A stretch of 64,000 nt of DNA from Acidobacteriota bacterium (lineage in GTDB: Bacteria; Acidobacteriota; Blastocatellia; Pyrinomonadales; Pyrinomonadaceae), in the NCBI GenBank assembly GCA_019639175.1, contig JAHBSK010000004.1, positions 186,001 through 250,000 of the forward strand, read 5' to 3'. The notes under the pieces were generated by a model. It ran no database searches, was not told the DNA's origin, and worked only from the letters and a program-made list of their open reading frames with translations. The translations under genes and the position numbers were made by a program. Positions 24,312-33,286 of this stretch are shown here, piece after piece. Position 1 is the stretch's first letter. Every line of letters begins with the position of its first letter.

Positions 24312-25502
24312 ATGAAAAAATTTCTATTAACGGCATTTGGCGCGGCCCTGCTCTTTATCGGGCTGGGTGTCGTCGTGGACAGCATCGGCGCAAAGTTCAA
24401 ATCGGATGAGAAGGCCCTTGCCCTGATAAAGCAGGCCCGCATCGCCATCGGCGGTGACGCCGCCCTTGCGGAGATCAAAGGACTGTCAATAAAAGGTTCG
24501 TCAACCCATACATTTGATATCGACGGTGTCGCAAGAACGGAAAACGGCGAAAGCGAGATAGTCATGCAGCTTTCGGGAATGCTTTCGCGCCGCGTTTCGA
24601 TAGGCGACAAACAGTTGGAAGCGGTGGCCGGAACAGAACTTCCGACGGCAACACGCAGAGCGGTAGTTGCCGACGGCAAGCAGATCATCGAGTTTGCCCA
24701 AAAGGACGCCGAAAGCGCGGAAGGGACGGAAACCCGCCAGACGCGTGTGTTGGTGCGCAGATCGAACGAGAACGGCGAAACGACCGCAACACCGATAAAG
24801 GTCGTTGACGGAAAATTCGTCGATGAAGCAGGAAATGTCATCAAGATCGCTCCTGCCGACGGCAGCCCGGTTCAGACAAGGAATGTCATCGTCGTCAAAA
24901 AGGACGGCAGCGACGCGACATACACGGTCAGCGAAGACGGCACCATGAATGTTGACGGAAAGACCGTAAAGGTCAGCCCCGTCGCTGTTGCCGCCAGGCC
25001 GAACAAAGGCAATGAACTGGCACGGCTTGCCCTGATGCTGCTTTTGACGCCGCCGAATGGCATGGATGCGGCTTATACATTTGCCGGTGAAGGAAACATC
25101 GGCGGTATTGACGTAAACACGATAGATGCCGAGCTTGGAGGTTCGAGTTTCAGGCTGCATCTTGACCGCTACACTAACCTGCCGGTCGCGATCAATTACA
25201 GCGAAGCGGCAGTAATGACCATCATCGCCCGCAAGGTTGACGGCCGTGAGATCGACATCGAGAACGTTGACGTAAAAGGCAAAGCGGTATTTACAGGCGT
25301 ACCCGACACGGCAAAAGGAACAGACCGTCAGGTAAGGCTTTCTGATTTCAGAAGCGTGAACGGCGTCCTGCTCCCGCATGAGTGGACGACGTATTCAAAT
25401 GACGCGGTCGTGGATGCTTTCACCGTTTCGTCCTATGAGGTAAACCCGCCGGAAACGGCAGTTGTAAAGGGCAGAATGTTCAAGGTAGAAAAGCAAAAAT
25501 AG
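24312..25502 (+). CDS. Exported protein of unknown function, possibly LolA-like fold
   Basis: A signal peptide (about 1-27, ending near SIGA) precedes a 370-residue secreted region. GGAGAG lies just before the ATG at 24312. The repeated beta pattern and the segment GGIDVNTIDAELGGSSFRLHLDRYTNLPVAINY resemble lipoprotein-carrier folds (LolA/LppX-like), where an amphipathic beta sheet holds a lipid. A central insert rich in D, G, V and K (about 140-230) is unlike them. I cannot name a function. It is divergent from the two-component system and ends at a strong terminator. Confidence 0.8.
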   Translation: MKKFLLTAFGAALLFIGLGVVVDSIGAKFKSDEKALALIKQARIAIGGDAALAEIKGLSIKGSSTHTFDIDGVARTENGESEIVMQLSGMLSRRVSIGDKQLEAVAGTELPTATRRAVVADGKQIIEFAQKDAESAEGTETRQTRVLVRRSNENGETTATPIKVVDGKFVDEAGNVIKIAPADGSPVQTRNVIVVKKDGSDATYTVSEDGTMNVDGKTVKVSPVAVAARPNKGNELARLALMLLLTPPNGMDAAYTFAGEGNIGGIDVNTIDAELGGSSFRLHLDRYTNLPVAINYSEAAVMTIIARKVDGREIDIENVDVKGKAVFTGVPDTAKGTDRQVRLSDFRSVNGVLLPHEWTTYSNDAVVDAFTVSSYEVNPPETAVVKGRMFKVEKQK

Positions 25503-25530
25503 GGGTGCAAAGTCACTAATAATTCAAAAG

Positions 25531-25560
25531 GAGGCTGTCGTTCATAGCAGCCTCTTTTTT
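25531..25560 (+). terminator. Rho-independent terminator
   Basis: GAGGCTG (25531-25537) and CAGCCTC (25548-25554) form a 7-bp stem with a 10-nt loop, followed by six T residues. It ends the exported-protein gene. Confidence 0.9.
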
Positions 25561-25611
25561 GCTGGCCTAAATTGCCACCAGCTTCAGAGCCTGTGGTAAA
25601 ACTCAAAACAA

Positions 25612-25654
25612 TGACGGCTTTGCCGTTCTATTTGCGGCGAAGCTCGGCTTCGCC
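25612..25654. repeat. Hairpin repeat overlapping the end of the YpdA-like gene
   Basis: The hairpins ACGGC-ttt-GCCGT and GGCGAAGC-tcg-GCTTCGCC are joined by a short linker. The 32 nt at 25612-25643 are the exact reverse complement of 35803-35834. The TAG stop and last codons of the reductase gene lie inside this repeat. Confidence 0.85.
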
Positions 25655-26716
25655 GGTCTTGTGTCCCAATTTTCTCGCGGCTATGCCGCCGATCTTATGG
25701 GCATGAGAAGCGGCGGCGGTTTGCCCCGCAATGTGCCGAACAACGACCGGCCCGGCGTCTATCGCTCCTTTTATGTGGCGGTGTTCGGTAAAATGTCCGG
25801 CGACATAAACGCCGGGAACATTCGTAGCGAAGGTTTCAGGATCATAAACCGGCACGTCGCCGTATTTGCCTGACCGTGTCTCCACACCGAGCGACCTTAT
25901 CATCGTCAGATCGGCGTCGGAGCCGATAAGGACAAATACGACATCATTCTCAAGCACAACACGTTCGCCTGATTCGCTTTCAAGCTCGACCTCTTTTTCG
26001 CGTATCTCGATGACCTTGCCAAGAAAGAAAAGTTTGAGGCAATGCTCTTTTAGCTCTTCCTCAAGCGGCTGTTTTACCCAATATTTTATGCAGCCCTGTT
26101 TTGGGTCATTGTTTTCCCAATCCGCCCGAAAGATCGCCAGCGTCGTTTCGGCCCCTTCCTGAGCGAGAAACAACGCCGCCTCGCCCGCCGAATTGCCTCC
26201 GCCGACGATCAACGCATTTTTCTTTACCCACGGATATGTTTCGCGAAATTGATCGTAAACCTTTGGCAGATCCTCGCCCGGAACATTCAGCTTTCGCGGA
26301 TGATCCATCGCACCGATGGCAAAGAGAACGGCACGGGCCTGGTATTCCGCCTTTTCTGTTTTGACAAGAAATATTCGATCATCAGGACCGGAAACGACCT
26401 CATGGACAAAAGGGACAAGATCGACCGAATGAACCTTTTCTTCTGTGTGAACATTAAGCTCATTATCCAAAACAAACCTGACGTAATACGAAAGTAATTC
26501 CTCGCGCGTCGGCTTTTCGCGGGCGGGCTTCAGATCGCCCTCGCGAAACTCCAGTTCATTGGTCGTAGAAAAAACCGTCAGGCCGACAGGATAGTTATAG
26601 ATCGTGTTCCCTATCAGCCCTTTTTCCAGAACAACATAATTCAGCCCCGCCTTTTGAGCTTCATACGCCGCTGATATGCCCGCCGGCCCCGCACCGATTA
26701 TTACCAGATCAAGCAT
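25628..26716 (-). CDS. ypdA: YpdA-family FAD/NAD(P)H disulfide reductase-like protein
   Basis: This 362-residue thioredoxin-reductase-like flavoprotein has an FAD-binding GAGPAGISAAYEA at residues 8-20, the NADPH-binding GGGNSAGEAALFLA at about 170, and a C-terminal FAD motif GVYVAGHF. There is no CxxC redox pair, which separates it from thioredoxin reductase. It matches the YpdA group, which reduces bacillithiol disulfide in Firmicutes and is also widespread in Bacteroidota and Acidobacteriota. Whether this organism makes bacillithiol cannot be told from the window. The last residues (AELRRK) come from a hairpin repeat. Its start overlaps the small membrane protein gene upstream by 8 nt. Confidence 0.9.
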   Translation of the reverse strand: MLDLVIIGAGPAGISAAYEAQKAGLNYVVLEKGLIGNTIYNYPVGLTVFSTTNELEFREGDLKPAREKPTREELLSYYVRFVLDNELNVHTEEKVHSVDLVPFVHEVVSGPDDRIFLVKTEKAEYQARAVLFAIGAMDHPRKLNVPGEDLPKVYDQFRETYPWVKKNALIVGGGNSAGEAALFLAQEGAETTLAIFRADWENNDPKQGCIKYWVKQPLEEELKEHCLKLFFLGKVIEIREKEVELESESGERVVLENDVVFVLIGSDADLTMIRSLGVETRSGKYGDVPVYDPETFATNVPGVYVAGHFTEHRHIKGAIDAGPVVVRHIAGQTAAASHAHKIGGIAARKLGHKTGEAELRRK

Positions 26717-27017
26717 CTAACTGTTCCTTCAATTTCTTTAATTCCTGTTTGGTCCGAAATGAAAATGAGCAGAACCCTCCAATTATAAGGGCAATGAAGA
26801 TCGATGAACCCGATCCAGAAGTAGAATTGGGACTTGCGGCTCCATCTATGAGGGTGCAAATAGATGTCGGAAAATCAAGGGTCTGTGAGCTTTCCAGACA
26901 CATTTCATGTCGTTTCAGTCTTTGTGAATTATAGAATTCACGCTCTGTGTTCTCCTGATACATAAATAACCCCATAAACAGAACAGACACCACAATAAAG
27001 ATCAAAAAAGGTTTCAT
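26709..27017 (-). CDS. Small membrane protein of unknown function
   Basis: This 102-residue protein has two hydrophobic segments (about 4-20 and 73-91) around a short charged region with two cysteines (EMCLESS, SICTLID). GGAGGA lies about 12 nt before the ATG at 27017; an in-frame GTG at 27050 is less likely. Its 3' end overlaps ypdA by 8 nt, so the two are probably co-translated. No family is recognised. Confidence 0.6.
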   Translation of the reverse strand: MKPFLIFIVVSVLFMGLFMYQENTEREFYNSQRLKRHEMCLESSQTLDFPTSICTLIDGAASPNSTSGSGSSIFIALIIGGFCSFSFRTKQELKKLKEQLDA

Positions 27018-27096
27018 GATATTAATAGTTCCTCCAGTTCTGATAGACACGGGCTAGAAACATTTAGAACAGCTACTAAACTCAATGCCCCATAAT

Positions 27097-27381
27097 TTAT
27101 TCTGCTGGAGCGTCGCCTTCCAAGCTCCTTAGCACCTCGACCAAACGTTCTATCTGAGCTTTTGTGTTCTCAAGCTCGCGTTTCGATTCCAGATACTTCT
27201 GCCATTCGCCGGTCATGGTCAGGGCCTTTGTTGTGTCCTCATCAAGGGCATGCGCCATCACGACCAAAAGGTCGCTTAATGCCTCATGTCCGTCCAACAG
27301 CGATCGAATTATCGTATATGCCAGCTTTGCATTCGGCAGGTCGATGTCCAGTTCGTTTTTGTCTATCTGAGCTACGTTCAT
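27097..27381 (-). CDS. Small hypothetical helical protein
   Basis: This 94-residue, mostly helical, acidic protein has a C-terminal coiled-coil-like stretch (SKRELENTKAQIERLVEVLRSLE). It has no signal peptide or membrane segment. It lies between the small membrane protein gene and the Uma2 gene on the same strand. I recognise no family; composition and position support it as a real gene. Confidence 0.55.
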   Translation of the reverse strand: MNVAQIDKNELDIDLPNAKLAYTIIRSLLDGHEALSDLLVVMAHALDEDTTKALTMTGEWQKYLESKRELENTKAQIERLVEVLRSLEGDAPAE

Positions 27382-27462
27382 CTCACGCTATTCTATCTGA
27401 AAATGAAAAAAGGCTCACAACGCGGTGAACCTTTTAATTTACTAAATAAGTGTCCGCCACTT

Positions 27463-28116
27463 TTAAAATATCTCGGAAAGATCGAGTTCAAAGCCGGGCA
27501 GCACATCCTCGCCCGAAACTTTTTCCGGTTCTTCAAGCACCTCGACCGTGCCGTTGCTGCGATAGATATGGACACGTTTTTCGAGCGGATCGATCAGCCA
27601 GCCCAGACGGACGCCGTTGTCGATATACTCTTTCATTTTCCGTTTCAGGACGGGCAGACGGTCGGATACTGACCTTAGCTCGATAACAAAATCGGGGGCG
27701 ATCCGCGTAAAGCTCTCGGCACGTTCTGCCTCAGAAAAAGCATAATACCGCTCTTTCAGTATCCATGAGGCATCCGGCATTCGTTTTGCACCGTTCGGCA
27801 GCGTGAATTTGGCAGAAGATTCAAAGCAAACTCCTAGCTCATTCTTTTTTGCCCATTTCCCAAGATGCAGGCCAATATCTGCATTCTGTCGGCTTGTTTC
27901 CGGAAAAGGTGGCGGCATTATCTCAAAGTCTCCGTCAGCATTTGTTTCTATCCGCAGATCTTCATTGGCGGCGTCGATCTCATTGAGTTCCTGATCGGTA
28001 AACTTCCGTCCGAACGTCTTCACGACATAAAAGAACGGCTCGGGAAAAACGAGCCTGAAATCGTCCTTTGGCATCAAGAATATCTGCTCGGCTTTTCGGT
28101 CTGAAACTACTTGCAT
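27463..28116 (-). CDS. Uma2-family (DUF820) PD-(D/E)XK endonuclease-like protein
   Basis: This 217-residue protein has the family features: NADIGLHLGKWAKK, the acidic PDASWI, PDFVIELRS with the presumed catalytic Glu, and the C-terminal MKEYIDNGVRLGWLIDPLEKRVHIY. Uma2 proteins have a restriction-nuclease-like fold and occur in many copies in Cyanobacteria, Chloroflexi and Acidobacteriota; their biological role is not established. It sits alone, with no recognisable antitoxin. Confidence 0.9.
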   Translation of the reverse strand: MQVVSDRKAEQIFLMPKDDFRLVFPEPFFYVVKTFGRKFTDQELNEIDAANEDLRIETNADGDFEIMPPPFPETSRQNADIGLHLGKWAKKNELGVCFESSAKFTLPNGAKRMPDASWILKERYYAFSEAERAESFTRIAPDFVIELRSVSDRLPVLKRKMKEYIDNGVRLGWLIDPLEKRVHIYRSNGTVEVLEEPEKVSGEDVLPGFELDLSEIF

Positions 28117-28139
28117 GATCTTTATTCTAGCTTATTTGG

Positions 28140-29033
28140 CTATTCAACAAAAGGTAAATTTCTTACCACTGCATCACTTTCCCCAACCTTTAACTCCGTT
28201 CCTTCCGCCAGATGGTCGTAGCGGACATAGGCCAGCGCAATTGTCTTGTCGAGTTTAGGTGAATATGTCACCGATGTTATGCGTCCGGCGTTTTTTCCTT
28301 CAGATGTTGTAAGTTCGGCACCGGCTGAGAACCCGGTCGCTATCGCTCCCGGTTCTGACATCAATCCGGTAAGGCGTTTGGCGACGTGGCCGCGAAAATA
28401 GATGCGGGCGATGATCTCCTGACCGATATAACAGCCCTTGTTGTATGAAATAAGGCCATCGAGGCCGAGTTCGGGAACGATGGTCGTCTCGTCCATATCG
28501 ACGCCGTATAGAGGAATGCCCGATTCGATGCGGAGTGTTTCCCATGTCTCGTTGTCTAGTTTAATCCCGCCCGTATCATAGATATTATATATAAAGCTCC
28601 TCCACTCATCATTGGGTATAGCCCAAGTGGTGCATTGAAAGTCTTTGAACCGCAAAACACTTTCCGGAGTCCCTATATCAAAATTCCATACCTGAGAAAA
28701 ACGGCATGTTTCAGACAAGTCCTCGACAAAAAAATCTCCCGCAAATGTGAACCTGAAAAGATTTTGGAATAATTTTTCCCGTGTCGCTTCCTCGGTCTCA
28801 AAAAGAAACCGGTCGCCCTGCCGCAACACGCGGACAACCGCCAGCAGGCGGCCTTGAGCGTTTGGAAAAGCCGCAAGCATCTGCTGTCCGTCCTCGAGGG
28901 TTTTCATGTCGTTGGTTATCATGCCGTCAAGGAACTGCACGGCCTCTTTTCCCCAAACGGCAATCAGCCCTCGCGGCATCTCTATATAGCCTGCTCCGCC
29001 GGATCGAATATGGTTGTATGTTTCAATATCCAT
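28140..29033 (-). CDS. ygfZ: YgfZ/GcvT-domain folate-binding protein
   Basis: This 297-residue protein has the GcvT-like fold and the YgfZ signature KGCYIGQEIIARIYFRGHV (about 193-212), whose cysteine is conserved. YgfZ binds tetrahydrofolate and supports assembly or repair of certain iron-sulfur enzymes in the cytoplasm. The HicAB pair, and then mrp (also iron-sulfur related), lie divergently next to it. Confidence 0.92.
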   Translation of the reverse strand: MDIETYNHIRSGGAGYIEMPRGLIAVWGKEAVQFLDGMITNDMKTLEDGQQMLAAFPNAQGRLLAVVRVLRQGDRFLFETEEATREKLFQNLFRFTFAGDFFVEDLSETCRFSQVWNFDIGTPESVLRFKDFQCTTWAIPNDEWRSFIYNIYDTGGIKLDNETWETLRIESGIPLYGVDMDETTIVPELGLDGLISYNKGCYIGQEIIARIYFRGHVAKRLTGLMSEPGAIATGFSAGAELTTSEGKNAGRITSVTYSPKLDKTIALAYVRYDHLAEGTELKVGESDAVVRNLPFVE

Positions 29034-29124
29034 TTATTTAGATTCTATGAGATAAGAGCAATTCAAACCACTCTCGACGGGTTGTCGGGTGACATTTGAA
29101 ATTGAGTGGCATACACTACCTAAT

Positions 29125-29358
29125 ATGGCACAACGAACAAAACTGTTCGAGAAGATCAAAAATAATCCGAACAATGTTACGTTTGCTCAAATTGAAAGAT
29201 TATTGTTACGAGAAGGATTTTCACTTGACCGCATAACAGGAAGCCATCATGTTTTCACACGCGAAAACGTGACCTTTGTGATCCCCAAACATGGAAAGCA
29301 GGTCAAATCGGTCTATGTCAAACGAGTGATCGAGACATTGGAAGAGGAAACAGAATGA
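29125..29358 (+). CDS. hicA: HicA-type mRNA interferase toxin
   Basis: This protein has 77 residues with a double-stranded-RNA-binding-like fold: FAQIERLLLREGFSLDRITGSHHVFTRENVTFVIPKHG. The His in GSHH is the expected catalytic residue. HicA cleaves mRNA when not bound by HicB. The ATG at 29125 gives the family's usual length; an upstream GTG frame is less likely. It overlaps hicB by 4 nt (ATGA), as usual for hicAB. Confidence 0.9.
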   Translation: MAQRTKLFEKIKNNPNNVTFAQIERLLLREGFSLDRITGSHHVFTRENVTFVIPKHGKQVKSVYVKRVIETLEEETE

Positions 29359-29588
29359 TGAAACGTGTTAAGTATCCATTTGTCATCTATCCATCCAAAG
29401 AAGGTGGTTATGTTGCGGAGGTGCCGGCATTGAAAGGCTGTCTTGCACAAGGTGAAACTTTGCAGGAAACATTGGACGAACTCTCTGTCGTAACCGAACT
29501 TTGGATAGAAACAGCAAAAAATCACGGTAAAAAACTGCCTAGCGTCCAAAGAGAGATAACGAGAATAAAAGAAAGACTGGCCGCTTAG
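29355..29588 (+). CDS. hicB: HicB-family antitoxin
   Basis: The 77-residue antitoxin has the RNase-H-like HicB N-terminus: YPFVIYPSKEGGYVAEVPALKGCLAQGETLQETLDEL. The C-terminal part is short, with no obvious ribbon-helix-helix or helix-turn-helix, so autoregulation through DNA binding is uncertain. It neutralises the adjacent HicA. mrp begins 15 nt downstream. Confidence 0.9.
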   Translation: MMKRVKYPFVIYPSKEGGYVAEVPALKGCLAQGETLQETLDELSVVTELWIETAKNHGKKLPSVQREITRIKERLAA

Positions 29589-29602
29589 GGCAGCATAATT
29601 TA

Positions 29603-30685
29603 ATGAGTCAATTATCAGAAGTAATTATCCTTGATTCCTTAAAACAGATCATCGACCCCGATCTGCGAAAGGACATTGTCACGCTGGGGTTTGTTCGCGA
29701 TGTCGTTATCAATGACGGTGACGTATCGTTCCGCATTGTTTTGACCACGCCCGCGTGTCCGGTAAAGGATCAGATGCAAGAACAGGCACAGCAGATCGTC
29801 TCAGGCCTTGAGGGCGTGTCGTCGGTGAACGTCACAATGGATTCTGAGGTTCCGCAGGGACGCGGCATTGCAAATAACGTCGCCATTCCGGGGGTCAAGA
29901 ACATCATCGCCGTTTCAAGCGGCAAAGGCGGCGTCGGCAAATCGACCGTGGCGGTAAATCTTGCGGTCGCTCTGGCACAGGACGGCGCAAAGGTCGGCAT
30001 AATGGACGCCGACGTTTACGGCCCGAACATTCCGCTGATGCTCGGCACGGGTTATGACCAGCCGGAGATCGAGAACGGCCAACTGAAACCGATCGAGGCC
30101 TATGGCGTAAAGATGATCTCGATGGCAGTGCTTGTGCCGCCGGACAAACCGATGATCCTTCGCGGCCCGATGCTGCACGGCGTTATCAGGCAGTTTTTGA
30201 CCGATGTAAATTGGGGCGAGCTTGATTACCTGATCGTCGATATGCCGCCGGGAACCGGTGATGTGCAGCTTTCGCTGGCACAGCTTGTGCCGGTTCAGGG
30301 CGCGGTGCTGGTGACGACGCCGCAGGAAGTTTCGCTTGCGGATGTCCGCCGTGCCGTGAAGATGTTTGAAACGGTCAATGTCCCTGTCCTCGGTGTGGTT
30401 GAAAATATGTCATATTTCATCGCCCCTGACACCGGAACGCGTTACGAGATATTCGGCAAAGGCGGCGGTGAAAAGCTGGCGGCCGAATACGGCCTGAATA
30501 TGCTCGGACAGATACCGCTCGGCCTTGAGGTTCGCGAGGGCGGCGATCAGGGAAAACCGGTCGTTGTGTCCGCTCCCGATTCACCGCAGACGCAGGCATT
30601 AAAAAAAGCGGCGGAAGAAGTTGCCCGACAGGTTTCCATTGAGGCGATGAAGCCGGAACTCGTCATATTGACGCGGGCAAAATGA
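29603..30685 (+). CDS. mrp: Mrp/ApbC-type iron-sulfur carrier ATPase
   Basis: This 360-residue protein has an N-terminal MIP18/DUF59 domain (1-80) and a P-loop ATPase with a deviant Walker A GKGGVGKST (about 110), DADVYGPNIP and DMPPGTGD. Mrp proteins carry or assemble iron-sulfur clusters. The C-terminal CxxC typical of many Mrp/Nbp35 scaffolds is not visible, as in a subset of bacterial Mrps. It follows hicB on the same strand with a 14-nt gap. Confidence 0.93.
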   Translation: MSQLSEVIILDSLKQIIDPDLRKDIVTLGFVRDVVINDGDVSFRIVLTTPACPVKDQMQEQAQQIVSGLEGVSSVNVTMDSEVPQGRGIANNVAIPGVKNIIAVSSGKGGVGKSTVAVNLAVALAQDGAKVGIMDADVYGPNIPLMLGTGYDQPEIENGQLKPIEAYGVKMISMAVLVPPDKPMILRGPMLHGVIRQFLTDVNWGELDYLIVDMPPGTGDVQLSLAQLVPVQGAVLVTTPQEVSLADVRRAVKMFETVNVPVLGVVENMSYFIAPDTGTRYEIFGKGGGEKLAAEYGLNMLGQIPLGLEVREGGDQGKPVVVSAPDSPQTQALKKAAEEVARQVSIEAMKPELVILTRAK

Positions 30686-30698
30686 CGGGACATCTCAT

Positions 30699-33242
30699 TT
30701 ATCCGCCAAGAAGTTTCAGCGTCTCATCATACTGTTCCTGAAATGCCGGATCGAAGGCGTTCGCGTTCTTGACCTCGGCAAAGATCGATTCGGCCTTGCG
30801 AAGCTCCTCAAATCCGCGAACTTTTGTTTCGGGACGATCCAGGAGAAATCTGCCGTAATTGAGAAGCAGAACCGCTTTTTGCAGTTTATCCTGCGCGGCA
30901 CCGGATCTCAGTCCATCCAAACGCGCGATAGCTCGTCTAAAGAACACATCGGCATCGTGAAAACGGCCTGCCTTTTGATACGCGACGGCTATGTGTCCCA
31001 ACGACCTGACCAGAGCGTTCGCAGCAAAATTATTGGCCGGGTCCATGTCAATTATCCGCTGCTGTATAGCTATCGCCTTTTCGTACTCTTCGATGGCCTT
31101 TTCGGCCTCACCCAGATTTAAATAAGCGTCTCCCAGGCCTTTGCGGCTGAATGTCAAGGCAAGCCGAAGACGAGTATTGTCCGGCTCCGCGCTCAGCAGC
31201 CGCTCGTCCATTTCAAAAGATCTTCTATAATACTTCAGCGATCCCTGATGGTCTTGTTCCAATGAGAGCAATGTTCCGAGGTTCTTATAGGTCAGAGATG
31301 CATTTGCAACATGGCCCTTATTATCCGGGTCTTCGCTCATCAGTTCTTCACGGACCGCAACCGATTCCTCAAATACGCTGATCGCGGCCCGATTGCCTTC
31401 GTCGAGCCGAACAACGTTGGCCCAATCCCACAAGGCCGTGGAATAATCAGCGCGTATCTTTGCCCTATCCGGAAAAACTTCGAGGAGTTCTCTGTATATA
31501 TCGAGGGATCTGCGGCTGTATTCCCGCATTTTCTCACGGTCGTCTTCGTAAAGATATGAGATGGTGCCAAACGATCTGGCGAGCGCGGCCTTGTCGGTCG
31601 GATCTCCTTTGCTCAGCAACACAATGCGTTCCCTGATCGTATGAGCTTTGAGGTAGTTCTCCTTTGATGCCTCTGCGTCGCCGAGGTTGCCGCCCGCCAT
31701 ATTCTGATTCTGCACCTCTGCGAGACGCTTATACGCATCAGCGACCTCACGCAAAAGTTCCAGATCGTTCTCTTCATCAAGCACCAGTGAATCCAGATAT
31801 TGGAGGGCATCCGAAACAAGTTTTGCCCGTGCCTCGGTCGCTCCGGGCAGTTCCTTGATGCGGTCATAGTGATCGAAAAGGATCGTGTTCGCCAGCCTGC
31901 GAACATCGTTAAAACGCCTTTCGGCCTTTGCTCGTTCCTTTTGCGCAACAGAATACTGCCAGCCCGTAATGCCTGTCGCTCCGATAAGAAAAACTGTGGC
32001 TGCGGCAACTGCAAGAACTCCGGCCCTGTGACGCTTGAAAAACTTTGCAAAGCGATAGGTTCGCGAATCGGCTGTCGCCGTTACCGGTAAACCGGCCTGA
32101 TACCTGCGTATGTCCTCGGCAAATTCCTCAACGGAACGGTATCGCCTTTCCGTCTCTGAGTGCAGAGCTTTCAGAACAACATTGTCAAGATCGCCCTGAA
32201 GCAGCTCTGAATCGACCAAAGCGGCGGACGGCACAGGCAGGCCCGCCTGCTCGTCAGTTCTTCTGGCGGTGTCAACGCGGGTCTCATCACCGGCCTGTGC
32301 ATTTCTTGTGAAGGCCGCCACGGAAGGACGCTGCGGTTCCTTTGAAAGGATGCTGTCGATCAGTTCCTGTGGCGCCTTGCCCTGAGTTTTAAAGGGGCGT
32401 TCGCCGGTCAGCAGTTCATAGAGGATAACGCCGAGGCTGTAAACGTCCGTCGAGGTCGAGGTCGCCTTTCCGGCAAGCTGTTCGGGCGATGCGTATTCCG
32501 GCGTCATGACGCGAAACTGCGTCAGCGTCGCTTCGTTTGTGTCTGCGTTCCAGTCAGGCAGAAGAAGTTTTGCGATGCCGAAATCCAGCAGTTTTGGCTC
32601 GCCGTCCTTTGTCACAAGAATATTTGTCGGTTTCAGGTCGCGGTGAACGACGAGGTTTCTGTGAGCTTCGGAAACGGCGCCGCATATCTTTTTAAAAAGC
32701 TCCAAACGCTGTGACAGGCCATATCCGTTCTCATTGCAGAATCGACGCAGCTCCAGCCCGTCAACATATTCCATCACGAAATACGGCAAACCGTCCTCGG
32801 TGGAACCGCCGTCAAGCATTCGGGCGATGTTAGGGTGTTCGAGGTCGGCAAGGATCTGGCGTTCCATCAAAAAACGCTTGAGTATGGAGTTTGTGTCCAT
32901 ACCGCGTTTTATTATCTTGAGCGCAACTTGCCGGTTGAAGCCGCGGTCTGACCGTTCGGCCAGATAAACCGTGCCCATGCCGCCGGAGCCAAGCGTTTTC
33001 AAAAGGCGATAGCCGTCTATCTGATCCGGCGTGCAGTCAGTTTCGTGCGTAATTTCCGCCCTGCCGAATATGGCCGGTTCTTCGATAAAATCCGCCGCCG
33101 AAGAATCCGCCTCAAGCAGGCGCTCAACATCCGGCCTGATCGAATCATCCAAGCCCTCGACATACCTGAACCGCTCGGCTCCGCTTAATTCCAGTGCCGC
33201 GGCAAGATCATTTTTGATGAGTTTCCATTTCGCAGGATCCAT
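30699..33242 (-). CDS. Serine/threonine protein kinase with TM segment and TPR tail
   Basis: The protein has 847 residues. A short N-terminal helical region (1-65) precedes a PknB-type kinase (about 75-345) with GSGGMGTVYLA, the catalytic lysine in VALKIIKRG, HRDLKPTNIL, DFGIAK and TPEYASPEQL. A Pro/Thr-rich linker, one TM helix (about 412-432) and several TPRs follow to the C-terminus. The layout puts the kinase in the cytoplasm and the TPRs outside. GAGG lies 4 nt before the ATG at 33242. The ECF sigma gene ends 42 nt upstream on the same strand, and a promoter-like element sits in the gap. Kinases next to ECF factors can activate them by phosphorylation (EcfP-PknT is the known case); I infer a similar pairing. 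Confidence 0.94.
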   Translation of the reverse strand: MDPAKWKLIKNDLAAALELSGAERFRYVEGLDDSIRPDVERLLEADSSAADFIEEPAIFGRAEITHETDCTPDQIDGYRLLKTLGSGGMGTVYLAERSDRGFNRQVALKIIKRGMDTNSILKRFLMERQILADLEHPNIARMLDGGSTEDGLPYFVMEYVDGLELRRFCNENGYGLSQRLELFKKICGAVSEAHRNLVVHRDLKPTNILVTKDGEPKLLDFGIAKLLLPDWNADTNEATLTQFRVMTPEYASPEQLAGKATSTSTDVYSLGVILYELLTGERPFKTQGKAPQELIDSILSKEPQRPSVAAFTRNAQAGDETRVDTARRTDEQAGLPVPSAALVDSELLQGDLDNVVLKALHSETERRYRSVEEFAEDIRRYQAGLPVTATADSRTYRFAKFFKRHRAGVLAVAAATVFLIGATGITGWQYSVAQKERAKAERRFNDVRRLANTILFDHYDRIKELPGATEARAKLVSDALQYLDSLVLDEENDLELLREVADAYKRLAEVQNQNMAGGNLGDAEASKENYLKAHTIRERIVLLSKGDPTDKAALARSFGTISYLYEDDREKMREYSRRSLDIYRELLEVFPDRAKIRADYSTALWDWANVVRLDEGNRAAISVFEESVAVREELMSEDPDNKGHVANASLTYKNLGTLLSLEQDHQGSLKYYRRSFEMDERLLSAEPDNTRLRLALTFSRKGLGDAYLNLGEAEKAIEEYEKAIAIQQRIIDMDPANNFAANALVRSLGHIAVAYQKAGRFHDADVFFRRAIARLDGLRSGAAQDKLQKAVLLLNYGRFLLDRPETKVRGFEELRKAESIFAEVKNANAFDPAFQEQYDETLKLLGG

Positions 33243-33254
33243 GTTGCCTCGGTA

Positions 33255-33286
33255 CACTACGCGAGTTTTTTATCAGGATCGGCTCA
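33255..33286 (-). promoter_or_regulatory. Bipartite element D (putative ECF promoter) before the kinase gene
   Basis: TGAGCC (33286-33281), 16 nt, TCGCGTAGTG (33264-33255) on the minus strand. Its TGA is also the stop codon of the sigma gene. The 16-nt spacer is unlike those of the other three sites, so the two boxes are conserved on their own. It ends 12 nt before the kinase ATG, giving a very short leader. Confidence 0.6.
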
